Position numbers and translations under genes: made by a program. 64,000 nt of DNA from Agrococcus carbonis (GTDB taxonomy: Bacteria > Actinomycetota > Actinomycetes > Actinomycetales > Microbacteriaceae): positions 1,364,001 through 1,428,000 of the forward strand of contig NZ_LT629734.1 in the NCBI RefSeq assembly GCF_900104705.1. Reading direction: 5' to 3'. Below are positions 27,862 to 35,773 of the stretch, in pieces. Each line of letters opens with the position of its first letter. Within the stretch, counting starts at the first letter, position 1. The notes beneath the pieces were generated by a model. It was not told where the DNA came from. It saw only the letters and a program-made list of their open reading frames with translations, and did not search any database.

Positions 27862-30483
27862 ATGAGTGGGGGACGACCGGTCATCCGCACACCCGACCAG
27901 CGCATCCGCGTGTTCGTCAGCTCGACCCTGCGCGAGCTCGCCGACGAGCGGCGGGCGGTGCGCGCCGCGATCGAGCGGCTGCGGCTCGCTCCGGTCATGT
28001 TCGAGCTCGGCGCGCGCCCGCACCCGCCGCGCGCGCTCTACCGCTCGTACCTCTCGCAGAGCGACGTCTTCATCGGCATCTACGGCGACAGCTACGGCTG
28101 GGTCGCGCCCGACGAGGAGCGCTCGGGCCTCGAGGACGAGTACCACCTGGCGCCGTCGACGATGCCGAAGCTCATCTACATCCGCGAGTCGCAGCAGCGC
28201 GAGCCGCGGCTCGAGGCGCTCATCGAGCGCATCCGCTCGGACGACACCGCCGCCTACCTGCCGTTCTCGTCGGCCGACGAGCTCGAGGAGCAGGTCGCGA
28301 GCGACCTCTCGACGCTCCTGGCCGAGCGCTTCGACCAGTCGCGGATGCCCGAGGGCGGCGGGCCGGATGAGATCCCGCCGACGCCCGTGTCGCGGCTCCC
28401 CGTGCCGTACACGCCGACCGTCGGGCGCGAGCGCGCGCTGCAGGAGGTGCGCGCGCTGCTCGAGCGGGGCGAGGATCGGGTGGTGAGCCTCGTGGGGCCC
28501 GGCGGCATCGGCAAGAGCCGGCTCGCCGTCGAGACAGCCCGCGCGACCGAGGACCTCTTCCCCGACGGCCGCTACTTCCTGCCCCTCGAGGGCGTCTTCG
28601 AGCCGGGGCTCCTGCTGCCGACGATCGCGTACGTGCTCGGCATCCGCGACAACGGCGAGGCGGCGCTCGAGGAGCGCATCGCGCGCGCGCTCGCGGGCCG
28701 CCGCACGCTGCTCGTGCTCGACAACTTCGAGCAGATCGTCGACGCGGCGCCGCTGCTCGTGCGGCTCTACGCGATCGCGCCGCAGACGACCTTCCTCGTC
28801 ACGAGCCGCACGGTGCTTCGCATCCGCGGCGAGCGCGTCTACGAGGTGTCGGCGCTCGGGGTGCCCGCGGTCGCGCACGGCAGCGCCGAGCGGGCCCTGC
28901 GCTCGGCCGCGTGCCGCCTCTTCGTCGACCGGGCGCGCGCGGTGAACCCCTCCTTCTCGCTCACCGACGCCAACGCGGATGCGGTCGCCGACATCTGCCG
29001 CCGCCTCGAGGGGCTGCCGCTCGCGATCGAGCTCGCGGCGGCCAAGGCGCGCCTCCTCACGCCGCAGGGCATCGCTGAGCGGCTCGAGCAGAGCCTCCCG
29101 CTGCTGACGACCGCAGCGCGCGACGTGCCGGGCCGCCACCAGACGATGCGGTCGACGATCGACTGGAGCGTGAGCCTGCTCGAGGCCGAGCACGGCGCGC
29201 TGCTCGAGGACCTCGGCGTCTTCGCGCGGCAGTTCACGCTCGAGGCGGTCGAGGCGCTCGGCACCGGCCGCGCGTGGGAGGGGCGGGCGATCGAGGGCAT
29301 CGCGGCGCTCGTCGACGCGTCGCTCGTGAAGCAGGCCGAGATCGGCGGCCGCTCGGTGCTCTCGCTGCTCGCGGTCGTGCGGGAGTACGCGCTCGGGCGG
29401 CTCAAGGAGAAGGGCGAGGCATCGGCGATGCGGGCGGCGCACGCCGACCACTACAGCGCGCTCGTCGAGCGGGTCGCGCCGGGCTTGCGCGGCCCCGGGC
29501 AGGGCGAGGCGGTCGTCGAGCTCGGGCTCGAGCTGCCCAACCTGCGCGCCGCCGTGCGGCACCTCGTGCACATCGGGCGGCTCGACGACGCGGGCGACTT
29601 CGCGTGGCGGCTGCTCGTCTACTGGTGGATCGCCGGCTTCTTCGGCGAGGTGCGCGTGTGGATGCTCGAGCTGCTCGACAAGGAGCAGCCGATCGAGCCG
29701 CGCACGCGTGCGATCGCGTGGTTCTTCGCGCTGTGGAGCGAGATGTGGCAGCGCCCCACCGAGCAGGTCGTCGCGGGCATCGGCGAGTGCGTGCGCCTCT
29801 TCACCGAGAGCGGCGACGAGGATGCCGCGGCGATGGCGACCGCCGCGCGCGCGACCGCCCGGCTGCAGCTGCCGCTGCCCGAGCTCGACACCGCCGAGCG
29901 CGAGCTCGGCGAGGCCGTCGAGCGGCTGCGCGCGCTCGAGAACCGCTGGGCCGAGGCGATCACCGAGGTGTCCCTCGGGCGGCTCGCGTGGCTGCGGGGC
30001 CGCACGGACGACGCGCAGCGGCACTTCGACCGCGCGACCGGGGTCGCCGAGGCGAGCGGCGACCTCTTCACGCTCTCGGTCGCCGGCAACCACCAGGCGC
30101 GGCTGCAGCTCGTGCGCGGCGAGATCGATGCGGCCGAAGGCGGCTGCATCCGCACGCTGCTCGTCTCGATCCGGCTGCACTTCGAAGAGGGGGTCGCCTA
30201 CGGGCTCGAGGGGCTGTGCGCGGTCGCGGCGGCGCGCGGCGACGGCGAGCGCGCCGGGGCGCTCTCGTCGGCCGCCGACGGCATCCGTCAGCGCATCGGC
30301 GTGTTCGACGCCGAGGTCTTCACGGTGCACACGCCGCAGCTCGACGCGATGCGCGCGGCCGACCCGGATGCGGTGGCCGCCGGCGAGCGCCACGGCGAGA
30401 CGCTGAGCGTCGTGGAGGCGATCGAGCTCGCGCTGCCGGAGGCCGAGCGCGAGCGCATCGCTCCCGCGCTGGCGCAGTGGTGA
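27862..30483 (+). CDS. DUF4062-STAND NTPase-TPR protein, first copy
   Basis: 873 residues. DUF4062 (~12-110) starts IRVFVSSTLRELADERRAV and includes VFIGIYGDSYGWVAPDEERS and a GLEDEY motif. A STAND (NB-ARC-like) NTPase (~185-500) has Walker A LVGPGGIGKSR (~212), Walker B TLLVLDNFEQ (~283), sensor FLVTSRT and GLPLAIELAAA (~385). A winged-helix-like piece and TPR-like helical repeats fill ~500-873. There is no DNA-binding or signal sequence. STAND proteins oligomerise on ligand recognition; here DUF4062, a TIR-like Rossmann fold by family comparison, would be the effector and the TPRs the sensor. That is inference, and defence is only one option. CAGGAT lies 6 nt before the ATG. Confidence 0.85.
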   Translation: MSGGRPVIRTPDQRIRVFVSSTLRELADERRAVRAAIERLRLAPVMFELGARPHPPRALYRSYLSQSDVFIGIYGDSYGWVAPDEERSGLEDEYHLAPSTMPKLIYIRESQQREPRLEALIERIRSDDTAAYLPFSSADELEEQVASDLSTLLAERFDQSRMPEGGGPDEIPPTPVSRLPVPYTPTVGRERALQEVRALLERGEDRVVSLVGPGGIGKSRLAVETARATEDLFPDGRYFLPLEGVFEPGLLLPTIAYVLGIRDNGEAALEERIARALAGRRTLLVLDNFEQIVDAAPLLVRLYAIAPQTTFLVTSRTVLRIRGERVYEVSALGVPAVAHGSAERALRSAACRLFVDRARAVNPSFSLTDANADAVADICRRLEGLPLAIELAAAKARLLTPQGIAERLEQSLPLLTTAARDVPGRHQTMRSTIDWSVSLLEAEHGALLEDLGVFARQFTLEAVEALGTGRAWEGRAIEGIAALVDASLVKQAEIGGRSVLSLLAVVREYALGRLKEKGEASAMRAAHADHYSALVERVAPGLRGPGQGEAVVELGLELPNLRAAVRHLVHIGRLDDAGDFAWRLLVYWWIAGFFGEVRVWMLELLDKEQPIEPRTRAIAWFFALWSEMWQRPTEQVVAGIGECVRLFTESGDEDAAAMATAARATARLQLPLPELDTAERELGEAVERLRALENRWAEAITEVSLGRLAWLRGRTDDAQRHFDRATGVAEASGDLFTLSVAGNHQARLQLVRGEIDAAEGGCIRTLLVSIRLHFEEGVAYGLEGLCAVAAARGDGERAGALSSAADGIRQRIGVFDAEVFTVHTPQLDAMRAADPDAVAAGERHGETLSVVEAIELALPEAERERIAPALAQW

Positions 30484-30556
30484 GCGAGCCGGTGGTGAGC
30501 GAGCGAGGGGTGAGCGAGCCGGTCGTGGGCGGGGCCGTGGTGAGCGGGGCGGGACG
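30480..30556. repeat. 15-bp degenerate tandem repeats between the two STAND genes
   Basis: About five units of the type GTGAGCGAGCCGGTG follow one another (30480, 30495, 30510, 30525 and 30540, the last 17 bp long). The array begins in the first gene's stop codon and ends at the GTGAGCGAC that starts the second gene. Every unit resembles a GTG start. Confidence 0.8.
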
Positions 30557-33166
30557 GTGAGCGACGACGCGCCCGGCCGCATCCGCACCCCCGACCAGCG
30601 GCTGCGGATCTTCGTCTCGTCGACCCTGCGCGAGCTCGAGCCCGAGCGGCGCGCGGTGCGCGGTGCGATCGAGCGGCTGCACCTCGCGCCGGTGATGTTC
30701 GAGCTCGGCGCGCGGCCGCACCCGCCGCGCGACCTCTACCGCGCCTACCTCGAGCAGAGCGACGTCTTCATCGGCATCTACGGCGAGCGCTACGGCTGGA
30801 TCGCGCCGGGCGAGGAGATCTCGGGGCTCGAGGACGAGTACCGGCTCGCGCCGCCGGCGATGCCGCGCCTCATCTACCTGCGCGAGGGCGCGAGCCGCGA
30901 GCCTCGGCTCGACGCGCTCGTCGCGCGCATCGAGCAGGACGACGCGGCCTCCTACAAGGGCTACGACAGCCCCGAGTCGCTCGCCGAGCTCGTGGAGGCC
31001 GACCTCGCGACGCTGCTCGCCGAGCGCTTCGACGCGGCGCGCCAGGCTCCGACTGCGACCGCGCCCGGGATCGACCTGCGCGCGGCCCGCGCGCCCGCGC
31101 CGTACACGCGGCTCATCGGCCGCGAGCGCGAGGTCGACCGGGTGCTCGCGCTGCTCGACGACCCGGCGAACCGGCTCGTGACGCTCGTCGGGCCCGGCGG
31201 CATCGGCAAGAGCCGGCTCGCGATCGAGGTCGTGCGGCGCGCCCAGGAGCGCTTCCCCGACGGCACCGCGTTCGTGCTGCTCGAGAACGTGCTCGAGCCC
31301 GAGCTGCTGCTGCCCACGATCGGGTACGCCCTCGGCATCCGCGACACGGGCGAGATGCCGATCGAGCAGCGGCTCGCGATCGCGCTCGAGGGCCGGCGCA
31401 TGCTCATCGTGCTCGACAACTTCGAGCAGCTCGTCGCGGCCGCGCCGACGATCGTCGCCCTCTTCAGCGCGGCCCCCGAGGTCACCTTCCTCGTCACGAG
31501 CCGCACGCTGCTGCGGGTGCGCGGCGAGCGCGTCGTCGACGTGCCGCCCCTCGCGGCGCAGGATGCCGACGCGCCCGACTCGATCGCCCGCGCGCGCTCG
31601 TCGCCGGCGGTCGAGCTGCTCGCCGAGCGCGCGCACGCGGTCAAGCCCGACTTCGCGGTCACGGATGCGAACGCCGAGGCCGTCGTCGGCATCTGCCGGG
31701 TGCTCGAGGGGCTGCCGCTCGCGCTCGAGCTCGCCGCCGCGCGGATGCGGGTGCTCACGCCCGCCGCGATGCTGCGGCGGCTCGACCGGCAGCTGCCGCT
31801 GCTCGTCGACGCGTCGCGCGACCTGCCCCCGCGGCAGCGCACCCTGCGCTCGACGATCGAGTGGTCGACGGGGCTGCTCGCCGAGCCCGAGCGGCTGGCG
31901 CTGCGCGACCTGTCGGTCTTCTCCCCCGGCTTCACGCTCGCCTCCGTCGAGGCGCTCGCGGCGCTCCGCGGCTGGCAGGCCGACGTGTGGACGGCGCTCG
32001 AGACGCTCGTCGACAGCTCGCTGCTCGAGCAGGACGACGTCGACGGCGAGGCCGTCTTCTCGATGCTGCAGACCGTGCGCGAGCACGGCGTCGAGCAGCT
32101 GCAGGAGGCGGGTGAGGAGCGCGCGGCGCGGGACGCGCACGCGGCCGTCTACGTCGACCTCGCGCGCCGCGAGGGCCGGGGGCTCGGCTGGGCCGACCAG
32201 CTGCGCGCCGTCGCGCGGCTCAACCTCGAGCGCGGCAACCTGCGCGGCGCGGTGCGGCACCTCGTGAGCACCGGCGACGCCGAGACGGTCGCCGACGTCG
32301 CGTGGCGCCTGTTCCTCTACTGGTGGGTCGGCGGCTACCTCACCGAGGTGCCGCTGTGGATGGAGCAGGTGAGCGACGGCGCGGGCGACCGCTCGCCGCG
32401 CGCCCGCGCGATCGCCACCTTCTACCGCTGCTGGCGCGACATGTGGATCGCGCCGTCGCACGACATCCCCGCCCAGCTGCTCGAGGCGGCCGAGCAGTTC
32501 GCCGCCGGCGGCGACGAGCTCGGCGTCGCGATGACGACCGCGACCGCCGGGCTCGCCGAGCTCTCGACCCCCGACCCCGATCTCGCGACCGCGACGGCGC
32601 GCGTCGAGGAGGGCGCCCGGCGCTTCCGCGCGGTCGGCAGCGGCTGGGGCGAGTCGCTCGCGCTCGTCGCGCTCGGGCGTGCCTCGACGCTCGGCGGCGA
32701 CCTCGCGACCGCCGAGGAGCGGTTCCGGCGTGCGGTCGAGGCTGCAGAGGGCAGCGGCGACCGCTTCGCCGCGACCGTCGCGACCCACCACCTCGCCCGC
32801 GTCCGGCTCTTCGGCGGCGACGTCGACGGCGCCGAACGGCTCTACGTCGATGCGCTCGAGGGCTCGGTGGCGCTGCGCCACGACGAGGGCGTCGCCTACG
32901 GGATCGAGGGGCTCTGCGCGGTCGCGGCCGAGCGGGGCGAGGTCGAGCGGGCGGGGGTGCTCGCGGGCGCCGCCGCGACGATCCGCAAGCGCACCGCCGC
33001 GTTCGACGCCGAGGTGTTCGTCTTCCACACGCGCTACCTCGCCGCGCTCGCCGAGCGGGCGGATGCGGGGGCGCTGCGGGAGGCGGAGGAGCGGGGGCGG
33101 GAGTACGGGGTCTTCGAGGCGGCGGCGTATGCGCTCGCGGGGGTGGGGGCGAGCGGGGTCTCGTGA
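30557..33166 (+). CDS. DUF4062-STAND NTPase-TPR protein, second copy
   Basis: 869 residues, collinear with the first copy and roughly half identical by eye. DUF4062 (~12-110) has LRIFVSSTLRELEPERRAVR, VFIGIYGERYGWIAPGE and SGLEDEYRLAP. The STAND domain has LVGPGGIGKSRLA near 212, LIVLDNFEQLV, TFLVTSRTLLRVRGERV and GLPLALELAAA. The C-terminal helical repeats end in EGLCAVAAERGEVERAG. The second gene starts with GTG after a 15-bp repeat tract. Divergence is greatest in the TPR half, as expected if that half recognises different ligands. The TGA stop falls inside a family A repeat (GGTCTCGTGACG), so the C-terminus may have been set by repeat insertion. Confidence 0.85.
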   Translation: MSDDAPGRIRTPDQRLRIFVSSTLRELEPERRAVRGAIERLHLAPVMFELGARPHPPRDLYRAYLEQSDVFIGIYGERYGWIAPGEEISGLEDEYRLAPPAMPRLIYLREGASREPRLDALVARIEQDDAASYKGYDSPESLAELVEADLATLLAERFDAARQAPTATAPGIDLRAARAPAPYTRLIGREREVDRVLALLDDPANRLVTLVGPGGIGKSRLAIEVVRRAQERFPDGTAFVLLENVLEPELLLPTIGYALGIRDTGEMPIEQRLAIALEGRRMLIVLDNFEQLVAAAPTIVALFSAAPEVTFLVTSRTLLRVRGERVVDVPPLAAQDADAPDSIARARSSPAVELLAERAHAVKPDFAVTDANAEAVVGICRVLEGLPLALELAAARMRVLTPAAMLRRLDRQLPLLVDASRDLPPRQRTLRSTIEWSTGLLAEPERLALRDLSVFSPGFTLASVEALAALRGWQADVWTALETLVDSSLLEQDDVDGEAVFSMLQTVREHGVEQLQEAGEERAARDAHAAVYVDLARREGRGLGWADQLRAVARLNLERGNLRGAVRHLVSTGDAETVADVAWRLFLYWWVGGYLTEVPLWMEQVSDGAGDRSPRARAIATFYRCWRDMWIAPSHDIPAQLLEAAEQFAAGGDELGVAMTTATAGLAELSTPDPDLATATARVEEGARRFRAVGSGWGESLALVALGRASTLGGDLATAEERFRRAVEAAEGSGDRFAATVATHHLARVRLFGGDVDGAERLYVDALEGSVALRHDEGVAYGIEGLCAVAAERGEVERAGVLAGAAATIRKRTAAFDAEVFVFHTRYLAALAERADAGALREAEERGREYGVFEAAAYALAGVGASGVS

Positions 33167-33180
33167 CGGGGGTGAGCTCC

Positions 33181-33614
33181 GCTGGTCGAGTAGCGGGCGG
33201 CAGCCCGCGTATCGAGACCGACGGCGAGCGAGCTGGGTCTCGTGACGCGTGCGCCTGCGGCGCGCGCTCCTCGACCGGCGGGTGGACAGCTCCGCTGGTC
33301 GAGTACCGGGCGCAGCCCGCGTATCGAGACCGACGGCGAGGGAGCTGGGTCTCGTGACGCGTGCGCCTGCGGCGCGCGCTCCTCGACCGGCGGGTGGTCA
33401 CTTCCGCTGGTCGAGTACCGGGCGCAGCCCGCGTATCGAGACCGACGGCGAGCGAGCTGGGTCTCGTGACGCGTGCGCCTGCGGCGCGCGCTCCTCGACC
33501 GGCGGGTGGACAGTTCCGCTGGTCGAGTAGCGGGCGCAGCCCGCGTATCGAGACCGACGGCGAGGGAGCTGGGTCTCGTGACGCGTGCGGCCTCCGGCCG
33601 CGCGCTCCTCGACC
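33181..33614. repeat. Tandem array of four 112-113-bp family A units
   Basis: GCTGGTCGAGTA(C/G)CGGGCG begins units at 33181, 33294, 33406 and 33518. Each unit contains two hairpins, GGTCGAGTA...GTATCGAGACC and GGTCTCGTGACGCG...CGCGCTCCTCGACC, joined by GACGGCGAG(C/G)GAGCTG. The last unit differs in the second loop (GCGGCCTCCGGCCGC). It fills the 460-bp gap between two convergent genes, where I see no coding region. Confidence 0.92.
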
Positions 33615-33626
33615 GGCGAGGCGCGG

Positions 33627-34736
33627 CTACGCCGTGAAGGTCGCCCGCAGCAGGCGCCCGAGCGCCGCGGCGCCGTCCGCGAGCGCCTCGCGCTGCCGGT
33701 GCGCACCGTTGCCGACCGCCCGCACGTGCTCGACGTAGGCGTCGACGCGCTCCGCATCGCCCGCGGCGACGAGGGCCGGCCGGGCCGCCCCGAGCATCCG
33801 CTCGACCACGACCCATGCGGGAGCCTGCGAGCCCGTTGCGGGGTCGACGAGGCCGTCCTCGAGCCCGTGCCGCGCCGCGTGCCAGACCGAGGCGTCGACG
33901 AGCTCGGCGTGCGAGGCCGCCTCTGCGTGCGGCAGCTCGCCCGCCGCCGCCGTCTCGACGAGCGCGCGCGCGAGCAGCGCGAGCGCGACCGTCTCGTCGG
34001 CGGTGAGCTGCGCGTCGAAGACCCGCAGCTCGACCGTCGGCCAGCGCTCGGCGAGCCGCATCATCCACGCGAGCGACGCGGTGTCGAACGTCGTGCCCAT
34101 GCCCACGAGCGCGCGGACGCGACGGTCGTAGTCGGTGGCGTCGGCGAAGATCGGCGGCACCGAGGCCGTGGTGAACCGGCGCCCGACGATCGTGCGCCAG
34201 CTCGCGAAGCCCGTGTCGACCCCCGCCATGCGGGGCGAGTTCGCCGAGAGGGCGATGAGCGGCGCGAGCCACGGCCGCAGCGCCCGCATCACCGCGACGC
34301 CCTCGTCGCGCGAGCGGATCGCGACGTGCACGTGCAGCCCCTGGATCTGGTGGTCGGGCCGCATGGCGCCGAGCTCGGTGTCGAAGCGCACGTAGCGCTC
34401 GCCCGCGGCGGTGCCCGAGCGGCCCGGCCCCGGCGGCGTGCCGACGCTCGCGGCGATGAGGCCGCGCCGCTCGGCGGCCTGGCCCATCGCCCGGCGGAAC
34501 TCGCGCACGACCCGGTCGGCCGCATCCGCATCCGTCAGCACGGGCGACGAGAACTCGACCTGCGCGCGCAGGTACTCGTGCGTGATGAACGACATCGACG
34601 TGTCGAGGTGCGTGAGCTCGGCGATCACCTCGTCGGCGACGTCGACCGGCGAGAGCGTCTCGGGCTCGAGCAGGATGACCTCCTCCTCGACCCCGAGGGT
34701 GCGCGGCGCCCCCGCGGGAGGCGTGCTGAGCGTCAT
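33627..34736 (-). CDS. Carboxylate-amine ligase, YbdK-type glutamate-cysteine ligase
   Basis: 369 residues. The N-terminal TLGVEEEVILLEPETL (GVEEE) and SPVLTDADAADRVVREF, HVHVAIRSRDEGV, FASWRTIVGRR and VELRVFDAQLT motifs identify the GCS2/YbdK family of glutamine-synthetase fold ATP-dependent ligases. In vitro YbdK makes gamma-glutamylcysteine weakly, and mycothiol producers do not need glutathione, so the true product is uncertain. The ATG at 34736 lies 6 nt after GACAAT on the - strand; no Shine-Dalgarno site is seen. It is divergent from ku with 109 bp between starts. Confidence 0.88.
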   Translation of the reverse strand: MTLSTPPAGAPRTLGVEEEVILLEPETLSPVDVADEVIAELTHLDTSMSFITHEYLRAQVEFSSPVLTDADAADRVVREFRRAMGQAAERRGLIAASVGTPPGPGRSGTAAGERYVRFDTELGAMRPDHQIQGLHVHVAIRSRDEGVAVMRALRPWLAPLIALSANSPRMAGVDTGFASWRTIVGRRFTTASVPPIFADATDYDRRVRALVGMGTTFDTASLAWMMRLAERWPTVELRVFDAQLTADETVALALLARALVETAAAGELPHAEAASHAELVDASVWHAARHGLEDGLVDPATGSQAPAWVVVERMLGAARPALVAAGDAERVDAYVEHVRAVGNGAHRQREALADGAAALGRLLRATFTA

Positions 34737-34742
34737 GCCCGG

Positions 34743-34839
34743 ATTGTCCCCCACCGGGCTGAGCATCGGATGCGCGGCGCGCTGCCCCACGAACCTGGGC
34801 GTTTCAGGGGTGGCGGCGGCCCGGGGTTCGGGGGACAGT
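34743..34839. promoter_or_regulatory. Divergent leaderless promoters of the ybdK-type gene and ku
   Basis: On the - strand GACAAT (34743-34748) lies 6 nt before the ATG at 34736. On the + strand GACAGT (34834-34839) lies 6 nt before the ku ATG at 34846. Both sit in a GGGGGACA context, so the two promoters look like copies of one element. Confidence 0.55.
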
Positions 34840-34845
34840 AACCCC

Positions 34846-35772
34846 ATGCGAGCGATCTGGAAGGGCTCGATCACCTTCGGGCTGGTCAACGTGCCGGTGA
34901 AGCTGTACGCCGCGACCGAGGAGCACGACGTCGAGCTGCACCAGGTGCACGACGCCGACGGCGGCCGCATCCGCTACCAGCGCAAGTGCGAGGTGTGCGG
35001 CAAGAAGGTCGAGTACGCGCACATCGACCGGGCCTACGACGACGGCGAGCAGACGGTCGTGCTGACGAAGGAGGACTTCGAGGCGCTGCCGGCCGAGAAG
35101 AGCCGCGAGATCGAGGTGCTCGAGTTCGTGCCCAACGAGCAGATCGACCCGATCCTGTTCGAGCGCAGCTACTACCTCGAGCCCGACTCGAAGAGCCCGA
35201 AGGCCTACGTGCTGCTGCGGCGCGTGCTCGAGGAGACCGAGCGCACCGCCATCGTGCAGTTCTCCCTGCGCCAGCGCACGCGGCTCGCGTCGATGCGGGT
35301 GCGCGACGGCGTGCTCATGGTGCAGACGCTGCGCTGGGCCGACGAGGTGCGCGCCGCCGAGTTCGACAGCCTCAGCAGCGACATCACGGTCGGCGACCGC
35401 GAGATGCAGCTCGCCCGCTCGATCGTGTCCGAGCTCGAGGCCGACTTCGAGCCCGAGCAGTACGTCGACGAGTACCAGGAGCAGCTGCGCACGCTCGTCG
35501 AGGCGAAGCTCGAGCAGGGCGACGCGCTCGACACCGCCGCGACCTTCGGCAAGGCCGAGGACGAGGGCGGCGAGGTCATCGACCTGCTCGAGGCGCTGCA
35601 GCGCTCGGTCGAGAAGAAGAAGGCGGATGCGGCGGGCACGAAGTCCGGGTCCTCCAAGTCGGGTGCCAAGGGGCGCACGAAGCAGGCGGCCGCCGACGAG
35701 GACGAGGCTGCCGACGCGGACGCGAAGCCGAAGCCCGCCAAGAAGCGCGCGACGAAGAAGAAGTCCGCCTGA
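34846..35772 (+). CDS. ku: Ku protein of bacterial non-homologous end joining
   Basis: 308 residues. Binds DNA double-strand ends as a ring-shaped homodimer and recruits LigD. It starts with the family N-terminus MRAIWKGSITFGLVNVPVKL. CEVCGKKVEY keeps the two Cys near residue 46-49, and the Ku core ends around residue 250. The C-terminal ~55 residues are a Lys/Ala/Asp-rich tail (KKRATKKKSA) of the kind that lets bacterial Ku thread along DNA. ligD starts 1 bp after the ku stop, so the pair is one operon. A leaderless-like GACAGT precedes the ATG by 6 nt. Confidence 0.97.
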   Translation: MRAIWKGSITFGLVNVPVKLYAATEEHDVELHQVHDADGGRIRYQRKCEVCGKKVEYAHIDRAYDDGEQTVVLTKEDFEALPAEKSREIEVLEFVPNEQIDPILFERSYYLEPDSKSPKAYVLLRRVLEETERTAIVQFSLRQRTRLASMRVRDGVLMVQTLRWADEVRAAEFDSLSSDITVGDREMQLARSIVSELEADFEPEQYVDEYQEQLRTLVEAKLEQGDALDTAATFGKAEDEGGEVIDLLEALQRSVEKKKADAAGTKSGSSKSGAKGRTKQAAADEDEAADADAKPKPAKKRATKKKSA

Positions 35773-35773
35773 C

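Noticed and set aside
26098..30588. A continuous minus-strand reading frame of about 1496 residues across DUF1206 and STAND genes
   Set aside because: Most of it is antisense to clearly recognisable DUF4062-STAND coding sequence; its composition is the Arg/Asp/His/Leu pattern of a G+C-rich shadow. Only the DUF1206 part is real.
33157..33614. The 112-bp repeat array as a CRISPR
   Set aside because: Units are continuous near-identical sequence with internal hairpins; there are no unique spacers and no cas genes.
33181..33614. Small coding regions in the repeat array (frames of 75-125 residues)
   Set aside because: All run through palindromic repeats, repeat the same peptide, and have no ribosome site.
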